Assembly (NCBI GenBank): GCA_021160155.1
Contig: JAGHDB010000251.1
Location: forward strand, 1 to 6,572
Direction: 5' to 3'
Source of the DNA: Bacteroidales bacterium
Lineage (GTDB): Bacteria; Bacteroidota; Bacteroidia; Bacteroidales; UBA12481
Length of the DNA: 6,572 nucleotides
A model generated the notes under the pieces. The model was not told the DNA's origin. It saw nothing but the letters and a program-made list of their open reading frames with translations, and did no database searches. The translations under genes and the position numbers were made by a program. Shown here one piece after another: positions 1-6,447 of this stretch. Each line of letters opens with the position of its first letter. The first letter of the stretch is position 1.

Positions 1-498
1 ACCCTCTATTATAATGAGGATACACATAACCACGTGGTTCTTCCTTCCGGATGGGGAACAGGTTTCACCGTGGGACAAAAAAACCATTTTACCGCCGGAT
101 TCGATTACCGGACAATGGACTGGTCGAACGCCATGTTTCTAGGCCGCCGTGACTCACTTGCAGCCAGTCGTGAGTATGTAGTGGGAATAGAGTATATCCC
201 CGATTATCAATCACTCGCCCGTTACCTTAAACGGGTCAGGTACCGTGCCGGATTTCGCTTTGGAAAATCCTACCTGCAGCTTAAAGGATCACAACTCAAT
301 GAGTTTGGCATAAGTTTTGGAGCAGGATTTCCGATACGCGACCGCGTCCGGAGGGGAACACAATCGTCGCTGAACGTGGTGCTGGAACTGGGTAAGCGCG
401 GTACCGTGAAGAACGAGCTCATCCGTGAAAGTTATGGCAGGTTGACCGTACAACTGTCTTTACACGATATATGGTTTAGAAAAATTAGATACGACTGA
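1..498 (+). CDS. Outer-membrane beta-barrel protein, 3' end only
   Basis: The reading frame is open from the first base of the window to the TGA at 496-498, so this is the C-terminal 165 residues of a longer protein whose start lies upstream. The first in-frame ATG (34) is internal and should not be taken as the start. The fragment alternates short polar/aromatic stretches with turns, as transmembrane beta strands do. Examples are the segment around GFDYRTMDWS, several Arg- and Gly-rich strands, and a last strand ending WFRKIRYD, a tail I associate with Bacteroidota barrel proteins encoded upstream of a TPR protein and LptC. The GFDY...DWS pattern recalls OmpP1/FadL-type transporters, but the diagnostic N-terminal part is missing, so the substrate is unknown. 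It is followed after 22 bases by the TPR gene on the same strand, which suggests co-transcription. The outer-membrane barrel call is fairly secure; the FadL resemblance is only a guess. Confidence 0.75.
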   Translation, partial: TLYYNEDTHNHVVLPSGWGTGFTVGQKNHFTAGFDYRTMDWSNAMFLGRRDSLAASREYVVGIEYIPDYQSLARYLKRVRYRAGFRFGKSYLQLKGSQLNEFGISFGAGFPIRDRVRRGTQSSLNVVLELGKRGTVKNELIRESYGRLTVQLSLHDIWFRKIRYD

Positions 499-520
499 AA
501 ACGAAAGCAAACACACAATT

Positions 521-1852
521 ATGAAAGCCAAGATTTTTGCACTGTTACTGGGATGGATAGGACTCTCGATGGGTGTTGCCGCACAGAACACCGGATCTAA
601 AATGGGCAGCAACCCGGATGAGTGTGTTAAAAATTACTCTCTGTACTACGAGTTCTACAAACAGAAAAACTATGCCGATGCCTTGCCATGGTGGAACAAA
701 ACCATCGCAATCTGCCCGGCATTCTCAAAAAACCTCTGGATACACGGAGAAAGAATGTTCAAAACCCGAATTGCCACCGAAAAAGATCCGGCAAAAAAAG
801 AGGTGCTGATCGATTCACTTCTCTGGATTTATGACCAACGAATTAAATATTTCGGAGGCGATCCCCGTACTCCTGAAGGATATGTGCTTGGTTTAAAAGG
901 GATTGCTATAATGAAATACCGCAAAACCGAATATAACAAAGCTCATGATATACTGGGTGAATCCATTAAACAGATGTCAATGAGATCACCTGCTGCCGTA
1001 TTACTGACCTATATGCAATGCAGCAGACAACTGTTTGCCGACGGCGCCATTGATGAAGAAAAGGTGCTAACCGATTACGACAAAACCATGGAAATTGTAA
1101 ACGGTAACCTGAAACAAAAACCGGGCGACCGTGGATATACCCAGGCACATGACGGTATTGAGCAGTATTTCACCACTTCAGGGGCTGCCACCTGTGAATC
1201 CCTGGTGAAATTGTACACACCTAAATTCGAAGCACTTAAAGATAACATAGAGTGGCTTCAAAAGATTACCCGCCAATTACGTACCTCGGATTGCGCCGAC
1301 AGCCGCCTTTTCTCGGATGCCTCCGAAGCGCTCTTTAAACTGCAGCCCGATGCCGCAGCTGCCCATAACCTGGCTGCCTATTTCATGCGGCAGGAGGATT
1401 ACGACAAAGCAACAGGTTATCTTGAAAGCGCTATCAAAATGGGACAAGAATCTGACGAACTGGCAGATATGTATTACGAATTGGCCTACCTGAAATATTT
1501 CAACTACAAAAAATACCAGGAAGCCCGAAGCCTGGCACTGAAAGCTATCAAAGTCCGCCCGAACTGGGGCGATCCCTATATCCTGATCGGAAGAATCTAT
1601 GTAGATGCCCGTAAACAAATGTTTAAAGATGAATTCGACCAGCAAACCGTATTTTGGGTATCGGTAGATAAATTTATCAAAGCCAAATCGGTTGACCCGG
1701 AAGTTACCGACAAAGCCAACGAACTGATCAAAACCTACTCGCAATATTTCCCTTCTAACGAGGATGTATTCTTTCATACACTGCATGAAGGCGACAGCTA
1801 TAAAGTAGAGGGATGGATCAATGAAACAACTAAGGTGCGGTCAAGAAAATAG
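521..1852 (+). CDS. Secreted (periplasmic) tetratricopeptide-repeat protein
   Basis: This is a complete 443-residue protein. It begins with a clear Sec signal peptide: Lys2 and Lys4, a hydrophobic stretch at 5-19, and a Val-Ala-Ala site with predicted cleavage before Gln22. There is no lipobox, so it should be a soluble periplasmic protein or associated with the outer membrane. TPR-like helix pairs are visible near residues 40-70 (YKQKNYADALPWW, then a Cys-Pro turn), 280-310 (RQEDYDKATGYLESAIKMG) and 315-360 (YKKYQEARSLALKAI followed by the RPNWGDPY turn). The middle, about 80-270, is helical but degenerate. The last 30 residues (FPSNEDVFFH, then GWINETTKVRSRK) look like a conserved tail of this Bacteroidota family. 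TPR domains are protein-binding scaffolds; the partner is not known. The leader before the ATG is A-rich with no Shine-Dalgarno site, as is usual in the phylum. Its stop codon abuts the lptC start, so translation is probably coupled. Confidence 0.88.
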   Translation: MKAKIFALLLGWIGLSMGVAAQNTGSKMGSNPDECVKNYSLYYEFYKQKNYADALPWWNKTIAICPAFSKNLWIHGERMFKTRIATEKDPAKKEVLIDSLLWIYDQRIKYFGGDPRTPEGYVLGLKGIAIMKYRKTEYNKAHDILGESIKQMSMRSPAAVLLTYMQCSRQLFADGAIDEEKVLTDYDKTMEIVNGNLKQKPGDRGYTQAHDGIEQYFTTSGAATCESLVKLYTPKFEALKDNIEWLQKITRQLRTSDCADSRLFSDASEALFKLQPDAAAAHNLAAYFMRQEDYDKATGYLESAIKMGQESDELADMYYELAYLKYFNYKKYQEARSLALKAIKVRPNWGDPYILIGRIYVDARKQMFKDEFDQQTVFWVSVDKFIKAKSVDPEVTDKANELIKTYSQYFPSNEDVFFHTLHEGDSYKVEGWINETTKVRSRK

Positions 1853-2455
1853 ATGGACGACGACGATCACCGGATAATACGGATTTTACAAAGGGCCACC
1901 CCACTGCTGATGGGATTGGCCCTCCTTTTTTCATGCGGCCGCGATGTGGAAAAAGTACCCGACCTGACTAATGTTGAAGAGATCCCGGCTGTGCATGCCA
2001 CCAACGTAGAAACCATCTACAGCGATTCATCCATCGTTCGCCTGAAAATCAATGCCCCCGAACTGAAAGAATTCCCCGATGATACACTGAAACCCCCGCA
2101 GATCGAATTCCCAAAAGGACTTACCGCAACCTTTTACAACCAACAGGGAGGTACAGAATCTATCCTGAAAGCCGGTTATGCCATCTATTATAAAAAAGAT
2201 AAAATTTTTGAAGCCCGTAACCATGTAGTAGTCAACAACCTGAATCAGGACCAACGCCTTGAGACCGAACTTCTCTTCTGGGATGAAAAGAAAGAGAAGA
2301 TCTGGTCAGACCAGCCTGTGAAAATCATTACACCCGAAGGAACTACTTACGGCGACCGGGGCTTTAATGCCGATCAAAATTTTACGCGCTATATCATCCG
2401 TGGATCCAGAGGAGAGATGAAGGTGAAGGATAAGAAGAGTGGCGGCGGAACTTAG
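1853..2455 (+). CDS. lptC: LptC, LPS export ABC transporter periplasmic component (lipoprotein type)
   Basis: LptC works with the LptB2FG ATPase complex and LptA to carry lipopolysaccharide from the inner membrane across the periplasm. This 200-residue protein has the Bacteroidota form of the family. After a hydrophobic stretch, LLMGLALLFSC provides a plausible lipobox with Cys28 as the lipidated residue. The body holds the family's beta-jellyroll pattern: NHVVVNNLNQDQRLETELLFW at about residues 122-142, then KIWSDQPVKI, and GDRGFNADQNFTRYII near the C-terminus. The ATG directly follows the TAG of the TPR gene in the same frame, so reinitiation is likely. The N-terminus is odd: MDDDDH is strongly acidic, whereas signal peptides normally start with basic residues. 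No alternative ATG, GTG or TTG lies between codon 1 and the hydrophobic core; Met20 is already inside it. The family call is strong; the exact start is less certain. The stop codon lies at the edge of a 9-bp tandem repeat array. Confidence 0.88.
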   Translation: MDDDDHRIIRILQRATPLLMGLALLFSCGRDVEKVPDLTNVEEIPAVHATNVETIYSDSSIVRLKINAPELKEFPDDTLKPPQIEFPKGLTATFYNQQGGTESILKAGYAIYYKKDKIFEARNHVVVNNLNQDQRLETELLFWDEKKEKIWSDQPVKIITPEGTTYGDRGFNADQNFTRYIIRGSRGEMKVKDKKSGGGT

Positions 2456-2532
2456 GAGAGGGTTAGGAGGGTTAGGAGGTTTAGAAGGTTTAGAAGGTTT
2501 AGGAGGTTTAGGAGGTTAAAATGTTTAAGAAG
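2452..2532 (+). repeat. 9-bp purine-rich tandem repeat array
   Basis: Six exact-length 9-base units occupy 2461-2514 in paired sub-types: GGTTAGGAG twice, GTTTAGAAG twice, then GTTTAGGAG twice. Decayed units flank them (TTAGGAGAG at 2452-2460, GTTAAAATG at 2515-2523, TTTAAGAAG at 2524-2532). The paired variants suggest growth by duplication, for example by slippage. The left decayed unit contains the lptC stop codon TAG (2453-2455), and the right end carries the ATG of a short ORF. Each G-rich unit presents AGGAG or AGGAGG, which resembles a Shine-Dalgarno core. Because the unit is 9 bases, copy-number change would keep any reading frame. There are no spacers, so it is not a CRISPR array. Function is unknown; it could be neutral satellite DNA. 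Confidence 0.9.
2510..2515 (+). promoter_or_regulatory. Strong Shine-Dalgarno-like AGGAGG before a short ORF
   Basis: AGGAGG at 2510-2515 is a full match to the anti-Shine-Dalgarno core and sits five bases before the ATG at 2521, an ideal spacing. The clear genes in this window have A/T-rich leaders without such a site, and Bacteroidota in general rely little on it. The motif is the last of several AGGAG copies produced by the 9-bp repeat, so it may be an accident of the repeat rather than a selected ribosome-binding site. Confidence 0.35.
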
Positions 2533-2613
2533 TTTATTTGTGTATTTGTTTATTTTGCCTGCAGTTTTGTAACACTGCGAGGATCAAACCTTACACGCTT
2601 ACTGAAAACTTAA
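2521..2613 (+). other. Possible 30-codon leader ORF upstream of the CNNM-type gene
   Basis: An ATG five bases after a perfect AGGAGG opens a 30-residue frame ending at TAA 2611-2613. That is four bases before the GTG start of the next gene, so it could couple translation to that gene. The peptide starts MFKKFICVFVYFACS, which has two lysines followed by a hydrophobic stretch and a Phe-Ala-Cys sequence, and so resembles a short signal or lipoprotein leader. Its tail is basic and polar. I do not recognise it, and its first codons grade out of the decayed repeat, which argues for chance. It could be a real small membrane peptide, a regulatory leader, or nothing. The rest of the 2456-2617 gap shows only a small GCAGT/ACTGC hairpin (2561-2578) and no convincing promoter. 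Confidence 0.2.
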
Positions 2614-2617
2614 TTTT

Positions 2618-3874
2618 GTGTCCCCTATCGTATTGATATTGATTACATTGCTTTTCTCCGCCTTTTTTTCGGGGATGGAAATTGCTTTTGTGTCTTCGAA
2701 TAAACTGCAGGTTGAGATCGAGCGTTCGGGGGGCCGGGTATCACCGCGGATTATCGGCTGGCTGAATCGCCGCCCTGAATATTTCATCGCCACCATGCTG
2801 GTGGGTAACAACATCAGTCTGGTGATTTACGGCCTTCAAATGGCCATCCTGTTGCGTCCCTGGATCGCCGGTTGGACAGACCATGAGATTTGGATCCTGG
2901 TGATCCAGACCCTGCTGGCCACAGCAATCATCCTGATCACAGCTGAGTTTCTGCCGAAAACCATTTTCAGGCTCCGCCCGAACCAGGTGCTCCGCTTCTT
3001 TGCCATCCCCCTGATCATTCTCTATTTTCTACTCTACCCGGTGACCCTGATCGCAGTGAGCCTGTCGGAATTCATGCTGAAACGAATCTTCAGCATACCG
3101 GGTACTACCGATCAGAAAGCAATGGTGTTCGGCCGGGTGGATCTCGACCACCTGATACGCGAAAACCAACCCGAAGAACAAACACGACATGAAACAAACC
3201 AAAAATTCAAACTATTTCAGAACGCTCTGGATTTCTCAAAGGTGCGGTTGCGCGATTGTATGATCCCGCGTACCGAAATTGAAGCACTCGAAGTACACAC
3301 CTCCATCGAAGAACTTAAACAACGGTATATCGAATCGGGACTGTCACGAATACTAATCTATGAAGAACAGATCGATCAGATTGTGGGTTATACACACCAT
3401 TCGGATCTTTTTAAAGATCCGCAAAATATCCGCAGTATTGTACGTCCTGTACCTATCGTTCCCGAAACCATGCCGGCCAATAAACTGCTGAGCCAACTGC
3501 TGGCCGAACACCTCAGCCTTGCCGTAGTGGTTGATGAATTCGGCGGTACAGCCGGACTGGTTACAACGGAGGATATTCTGGAGGAGATTTTCGGGGATAT
3601 TATAGATGAACATGATAAGCCCGAATATATTGAGAGAAAAATAGATGAAAATACGTACCGCTTCTCAGGGCGTCTTGAAATTGATTACCTGAACGAGAAT
3701 TACCCCTTTACATTGCCGGCGTCAGAAGATTATGAAACGTTGGCCGGACTGATAATTTTTTATCACACCTCCATTCCCAAGGTGAATGAAGTTATTAATA
3801 TAAAAGGATTTAAATTCAGGATCCTGAGAAGTTCCCGTACCCGCATCGAACTGGTAGAACTCACGTGCACCTGA
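2618..3874 (+). CDS. CNNM/CorC-family inner-membrane protein (DUF21, CBS pair, CorC/HlyC domain; GldE-like)
   Basis: This 418-residue protein has the full architecture of the family often annotated as hemolysin, CorC or GldE. The DUF21 membrane domain covers about residues 1-185, with hydrophobic segments near 3-24, 57-80, 92-112 and 124-150. Its conserved motifs are FFSGMEIAFVSSNKL (15-29), MLVGNN (60-65) and AEFLPKT (109-115). A CBS pair follows at about 205-330, opened by RDCMIPRTEIEAL and closed by VVVDEFGGTAGLVTTEDIL with EEIFGDI. A CorC/HlyC C-terminal domain lies at about 340-415. Family members are linked to Mg2+/Co2+ transport or homeostasis, with CBS domains that can bind nucleotides; the flavobacterial relative GldE is linked to gliding. 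The hemolysin name is historical. I chose GTG at 2618 because an in-frame TGA lies just upstream (2603-2605) and the translation begins exactly where the first membrane segment should. Ion specificity cannot be read from sequence. Confidence 0.9.
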   Translation: MSPIVLILITLLFSAFFSGMEIAFVSSNKLQVEIERSGGRVSPRIIGWLNRRPEYFIATMLVGNNISLVIYGLQMAILLRPWIAGWTDHEIWILVIQTLLATAIILITAEFLPKTIFRLRPNQVLRFFAIPLIILYFLLYPVTLIAVSLSEFMLKRIFSIPGTTDQKAMVFGRVDLDHLIRENQPEEQTRHETNQKFKLFQNALDFSKVRLRDCMIPRTEIEALEVHTSIEELKQRYIESGLSRILIYEEQIDQIVGYTHHSDLFKDPQNIRSIVRPVPIVPETMPANKLLSQLLAEHLSLAVVVDEFGGTAGLVTTEDILEEIFGDIIDEHDKPEYIERKIDENTYRFSGRLEIDYLNENYPFTLPASEDYETLAGLIIFYHTSIPKVNEVINIKGFKFRILRSSRTRIELVELTCT

Positions 3875-3902
3875 AAAACTTTACAGAAAACCTCCCTGTA
3901 AA
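3874..3902 (-). terminator. Intrinsic terminator for the leftward isomerase gene, in the convergent gap
   Basis: TTTACAG (3880-3886) and CTGTAAA (3896-3902) form a perfect 7-bp stem with a 9-base loop. Read leftward, the stem is followed directly by GTTTTT (complement of 3874-3879), which gives a U-tract, so the signal is oriented for the gene ending at 3927. Read rightward there is no U-run after the stem, so it would stop the rightward string less well. The stem is A/T-rich and short, so strength is probably moderate. The U-tract touches the last base of the opposing gene's stop codon. Confidence 0.6.
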
Positions 3903-3926
3903 CCTATATTAACTTTCAGCAGCCCG

Positions 3927-6035
3927 TTAATAAAACTGCGTTCTCCGGTCAACGATCTTTGACCGGTCTTTCAGGGCCTGAAATACGGCATAGCCCACTC
4001 TTGAAGTATATCCCCGTTCGAGCCGGTTACGTGAAGCAATAGGATCGGACTTCGGACCGGGTTCAATGATCCTGGTTACTTTAATCACATACACCGCATT
4101 GATTCCCTTAATCGGGTCACTAAGCGTATTCAGCGGTGTAGTTACTATAGCAGCGGTCATTTTAGGTTCGATACCCACTCCCGTAATGGATGAAGCAGTG
4201 AAATACTGTTCTTTTGACTGACGTACATCCACTTCAAAGCGATCAGCCAGCTCTTGTAAAGTTTTGACCTCTTTCATAGCATCAGTAAACTGTGCAATTA
4301 AATAATCGGCCTTTTTCTCGTTGCGTACCATTGATTCAACTTCTCCGCGTACCTGGTCAAGCGGCGCATTGCCCTCTTTACGTACCGTTTCAAGCTTGGC
4401 AAGCACAAACTGGTTGCCGAACTGATAGATCTTCGAAAGATCTCCTTCATGAGCCTTAAATGCCCAGCGGATCAATTCCCTCGGGTTTTCAAGTCCGGTA
4501 ATCATTTCATCTTCAGGTGCAATATTACTGGCCAGTTTTTTATTCAGGTTCTCTTTAACCACTCCCTTGTCATACTTCTCACCGGTATTATAGGTTGAAG
4601 CAAAGCGTGAAGCCTGGTTCCACACTTCCTGAACGGTTTTACTGCTCGGTGTAATCTGGCGGTCGAGATAAGCTACCTGGTATTTTTTATGATAACGGCT
4701 TTGATCGGTTACTTTCACTACGTGTACACCGTAGGAGGTTTTCACGGTGAATTCATCGCCTTTTTTTGCAAAGAAGCAGGCTTTGCTGAATTCGGGGATC
4801 ATCTTCTCTTGGGTAAACCATTTCAGGTCTCCGCCGTGAGTTGAAGTACCATCCGTCCCGTATTGAGCGGCAAGCTTCTCAAAGCTGGCACCTTTTTTAA
4901 TCAGATTCAACAGACTGTCGGCCGTTGCCTGGGCAGCATCAAAATTTCCGTTGTCATCCGGACGGATCAGGATGTGGCTGGCACGTACCGAGTCGGGCAG
5001 CAATTTTATACCTGTGACCCTTGCGATTTTCCAGGTGTCATCCACCAGGTAAGGCCCGAACACATCCCCCACTTTAGCTTTTTTAACCCAATCGGTAAGG
5101 GTGGGATCCAAATCCGAAGGAGCAAAATAATTCTCGTTAAACGGATCATCACTATTCAGGGCCACATACTGGCCGGCATTTTCTATCCGCTTAAATTCAG
5201 GCAATTCATTATAAATCCACTCCTCTACCTTGTCGCGGTCGTCCTTTGAAGGATTAATCACAAAAGAGACATAACTGATATCCCTCGATTCTTTCTGTTT
5301 GAACTCGTTTTTATGCTCTTCGTAAAATTTCTTGACATCCTCTTCATTCATCCTGATCACGGTATCCGGAACCATCAGGTACCGTTTTGAGACATACTCG
5401 ATGTCGTATTTCCGGTTGGCTTCCACAAAATCCTGATCAACCTGCCATTTTGTAACATAGAGACCTTTGCTGATCAGGTTCTGGTATTTGGTATAGATCC
5501 GGTCGCGGATCAGTTGTTTCTCAAACTCTACCCAAGCTGCCTGTGCCTGGCCGGTTTGGTCGTTCTCCATATTCTTCAGAAACTGTATGACCAGGTTGCG
5601 GTCGAATTCACCGGTCTGTTTGTTCTGAAAGATACTAATTGCTTTAATTTGCGGATGGATATTTCGGCCCTGTACCATATCCCAAAGTTCATCCTCCCCA
5701 CATGCCAGTCCGAGTGCATTATACTCTTTCTGAAACAGGTATTCATTCATAAAGTTGTTCCAAACCTGTGCTCTGATAGAAGAGTAGGTACTGGCATCCA
5801 CTTCATTGACTCCTGAATTTCGCTTATAATTCTTCACACTGGCATCTACCCGTTGGTTAAACTCTTTGTACATAATTGTTTTACCATTGATCTCACCCAC
5901 GATCAAACTTTTACGTCTCAACAGGCCGGAGCCAGAGTTAATAAAGTCGCCCAGGATAAACGCCAATAGCGAAAAGCCGATTACTACGGCTACCAGCGTT
6001 CCCGCACGCTGTCTAAGTTTCTCTAATGTTGCCAT
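3927..6035 (-). CDS. ppiD: Membrane-anchored parvulin-type peptidyl-prolyl cis-trans isomerase (PpiD/SurA-like)
   Basis: This 702-residue protein folds or chaperones exported proteins, chiefly outer-membrane proteins, by isomerising prolyl bonds in the periplasm. The N-terminus (MATLEKLRQRAG) is a short cytoplasmic tail followed by one membrane helix at about 13-33, the PpiD arrangement. A SurA-N/PpiD-N chaperone region spans roughly 40-240 and includes the VGEINGKTIMYKEFN start. The clear parvulin domain covers 350-445: RASHILIRP with His354, a helix through KKGASFEKLAAQYG, GGDLKWF (401-407), and SYGVHVVKV with His438. These are the expected active-site motifs, so it should be catalytically competent. 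About residues 505-580 and 600-660 (GINAVYVIKVTRI) look like degenerate additional parvulin-like or C-terminal chaperone segments. The start is supported by the membrane helix position and by an upstream promoter-like element. It converges on the LptC-containing string with a 52-base gap. The family is sure; ppiD is used by analogy with the Escherichia coli protein, which is shorter. Confidence 0.9.
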   Translation of the reverse strand: MATLEKLRQRAGTLVAVVIGFSLLAFILGDFINSGSGLLRRKSLIVGEINGKTIMYKEFNQRVDASVKNYKRNSGVNEVDASTYSSIRAQVWNNFMNEYLFQKEYNALGLACGEDELWDMVQGRNIHPQIKAISIFQNKQTGEFDRNLVIQFLKNMENDQTGQAQAAWVEFEKQLIRDRIYTKYQNLISKGLYVTKWQVDQDFVEANRKYDIEYVSKRYLMVPDTVIRMNEEDVKKFYEEHKNEFKQKESRDISYVSFVINPSKDDRDKVEEWIYNELPEFKRIENAGQYVALNSDDPFNENYFAPSDLDPTLTDWVKKAKVGDVFGPYLVDDTWKIARVTGIKLLPDSVRASHILIRPDDNGNFDAAQATADSLLNLIKKGASFEKLAAQYGTDGTSTHGGDLKWFTQEKMIPEFSKACFFAKKGDEFTVKTSYGVHVVKVTDQSRYHKKYQVAYLDRQITPSSKTVQEVWNQASRFASTYNTGEKYDKGVVKENLNKKLASNIAPEDEMITGLENPRELIRWAFKAHEGDLSKIYQFGNQFVLAKLETVRKEGNAPLDQVRGEVESMVRNEKKADYLIAQFTDAMKEVKTLQELADRFEVDVRQSKEQYFTASSITGVGIEPKMTAAIVTTPLNTLSDPIKGINAVYVIKVTRIIEPGPKSDPIASRNRLERGYTSRVGYAVFQALKDRSKIVDRRTQFY

Positions 6036-6070
6036 TTTATCAATTAACTATACGTCAAAAAATCAGGCTA

Positions 6071-6078
6071 CGAAGGTA
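6071..6078 (-). promoter_or_regulatory. Bacteroidota-type -7 element for the isomerase gene
   Basis: Read leftward, 6078-6071 is TACCTTCG, one mismatch from the TAnnTTTG -7 consensus of the Bacteroidota housekeeping sigma factor. Transcription would start about 28-30 bases before the ATG at 6035, giving a short A/T-rich leader. A matching -33 TTTG at the usual distance is not evident (only TGTTA around 6096-6100), so the call rests on the -7 box and its position. Confidence 0.45.
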
Positions 6079-6347
6079 ACAAAAAAATGTATTTATAACA
6101 TTATTTTCTTCTCTCATCCCCACACCAACACATCGGGTATGACGATCATCTCATGGCCGACCCGTCGTTTTTATTCATCAACAAGGGCCTCTGTAATCGT
6201 TTACAGACGCAGCTCTGCCAAATTGTTCATAACTTTTTGCTCAAGGAGGGGTAACCTTTCATCGATTTCCGGAATAAAGCAATGTATGACAATTTTAACG
6301 TTCTTTTTGTTAATGTTTTTTCATCTCTGCAACTTCCTAACCCAGCA

Positions 6348-6396
6348 CCGGGGGCCCAATTTTTCCTGCAAAATATAAACCACCAAGGGTCCCCGG
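6348..6396. repeat. GC-rich 10-bp inverted repeat (stem-loop)
   Basis: CCGGGGGCCC (6348-6357) pairs with GGGTCCCCGG (6387-6396) over ten positions, nine Watson-Crick and one G-T, around a 29-base A/T-rich loop. The arms are far more GC-rich than their surroundings. No U-run follows on either strand, so it is not a standard intrinsic terminator. Its right arm ends 51 bases before the rightward start at 6448, so it could be a 5' leader structure of that gene, a protein-binding site, or part of a small RNA. Each arm also contains a short self-palindrome (GGGCCC, CCCGGG), so competing pairings are possible. Confidence 0.5.
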
Positions 6397-6447
6397 GCGG
6401 GAGGAAGGTGTTAATTATCCCTATTCAGTTTTTTATTTACTTTCAAT

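Larger units (their letters stand above)
6036..6447. other. 412-base divergent intergenic region
   Basis: This gap separates the leftward isomerase start from a new rightward gene. Next to the isomerase it holds a promoter-like element (6071-6078) in A/T-rich sequence; nearer the rightward gene is a GC-rich inverted repeat (6348-6396). Rightward frames cross it but have no recognisable protein character, and one is largely the antisense of the isomerase gene. A leftward frame between 6324 and 6114 has protein-like composition but needs a one-base frameshift and contains two TAA stops, so I do not call it a gene. I see no tRNA, SRP RNA or tmRNA signature. The region probably carries promoters for both flanking genes and possibly an uncharacterised structured transcript. 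Confidence 0.6.

Noticed and set aside
1277..1786. Leftward 169-codon frame inside the TPR gene
   Set aside because: Fully antisense to the TPR coding region; Phe/Val/Ile-rich translation is typical of antisense frames.
2452..2532. Short repeats as a CRISPR array
   Set aside because: Units are 9 bases, directly abutting, with no spacers and no cas genes nearby.
2611..2618. TAATTTTG, a perfect match to the TAnnTTTG promoter element
   Set aside because: It overlaps the GTG start codon, so transcription would begin inside the gene, and no TTTG lies at the proper distance upstream (nearest 2566-2569, about 41 bases away).
4863..5249. Rightward 128-codon frame inside the isomerase gene
   Set aside because: Fully antisense to the parvulin and chaperone domains of a clearly real gene; shadow frame.
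5866..6378. Rightward 170-codon open frame
   Set aside because: Its first third is antisense to the start of the isomerase gene, and the rest lacks recognisable protein character or a signal peptide; most likely a shadow frame.
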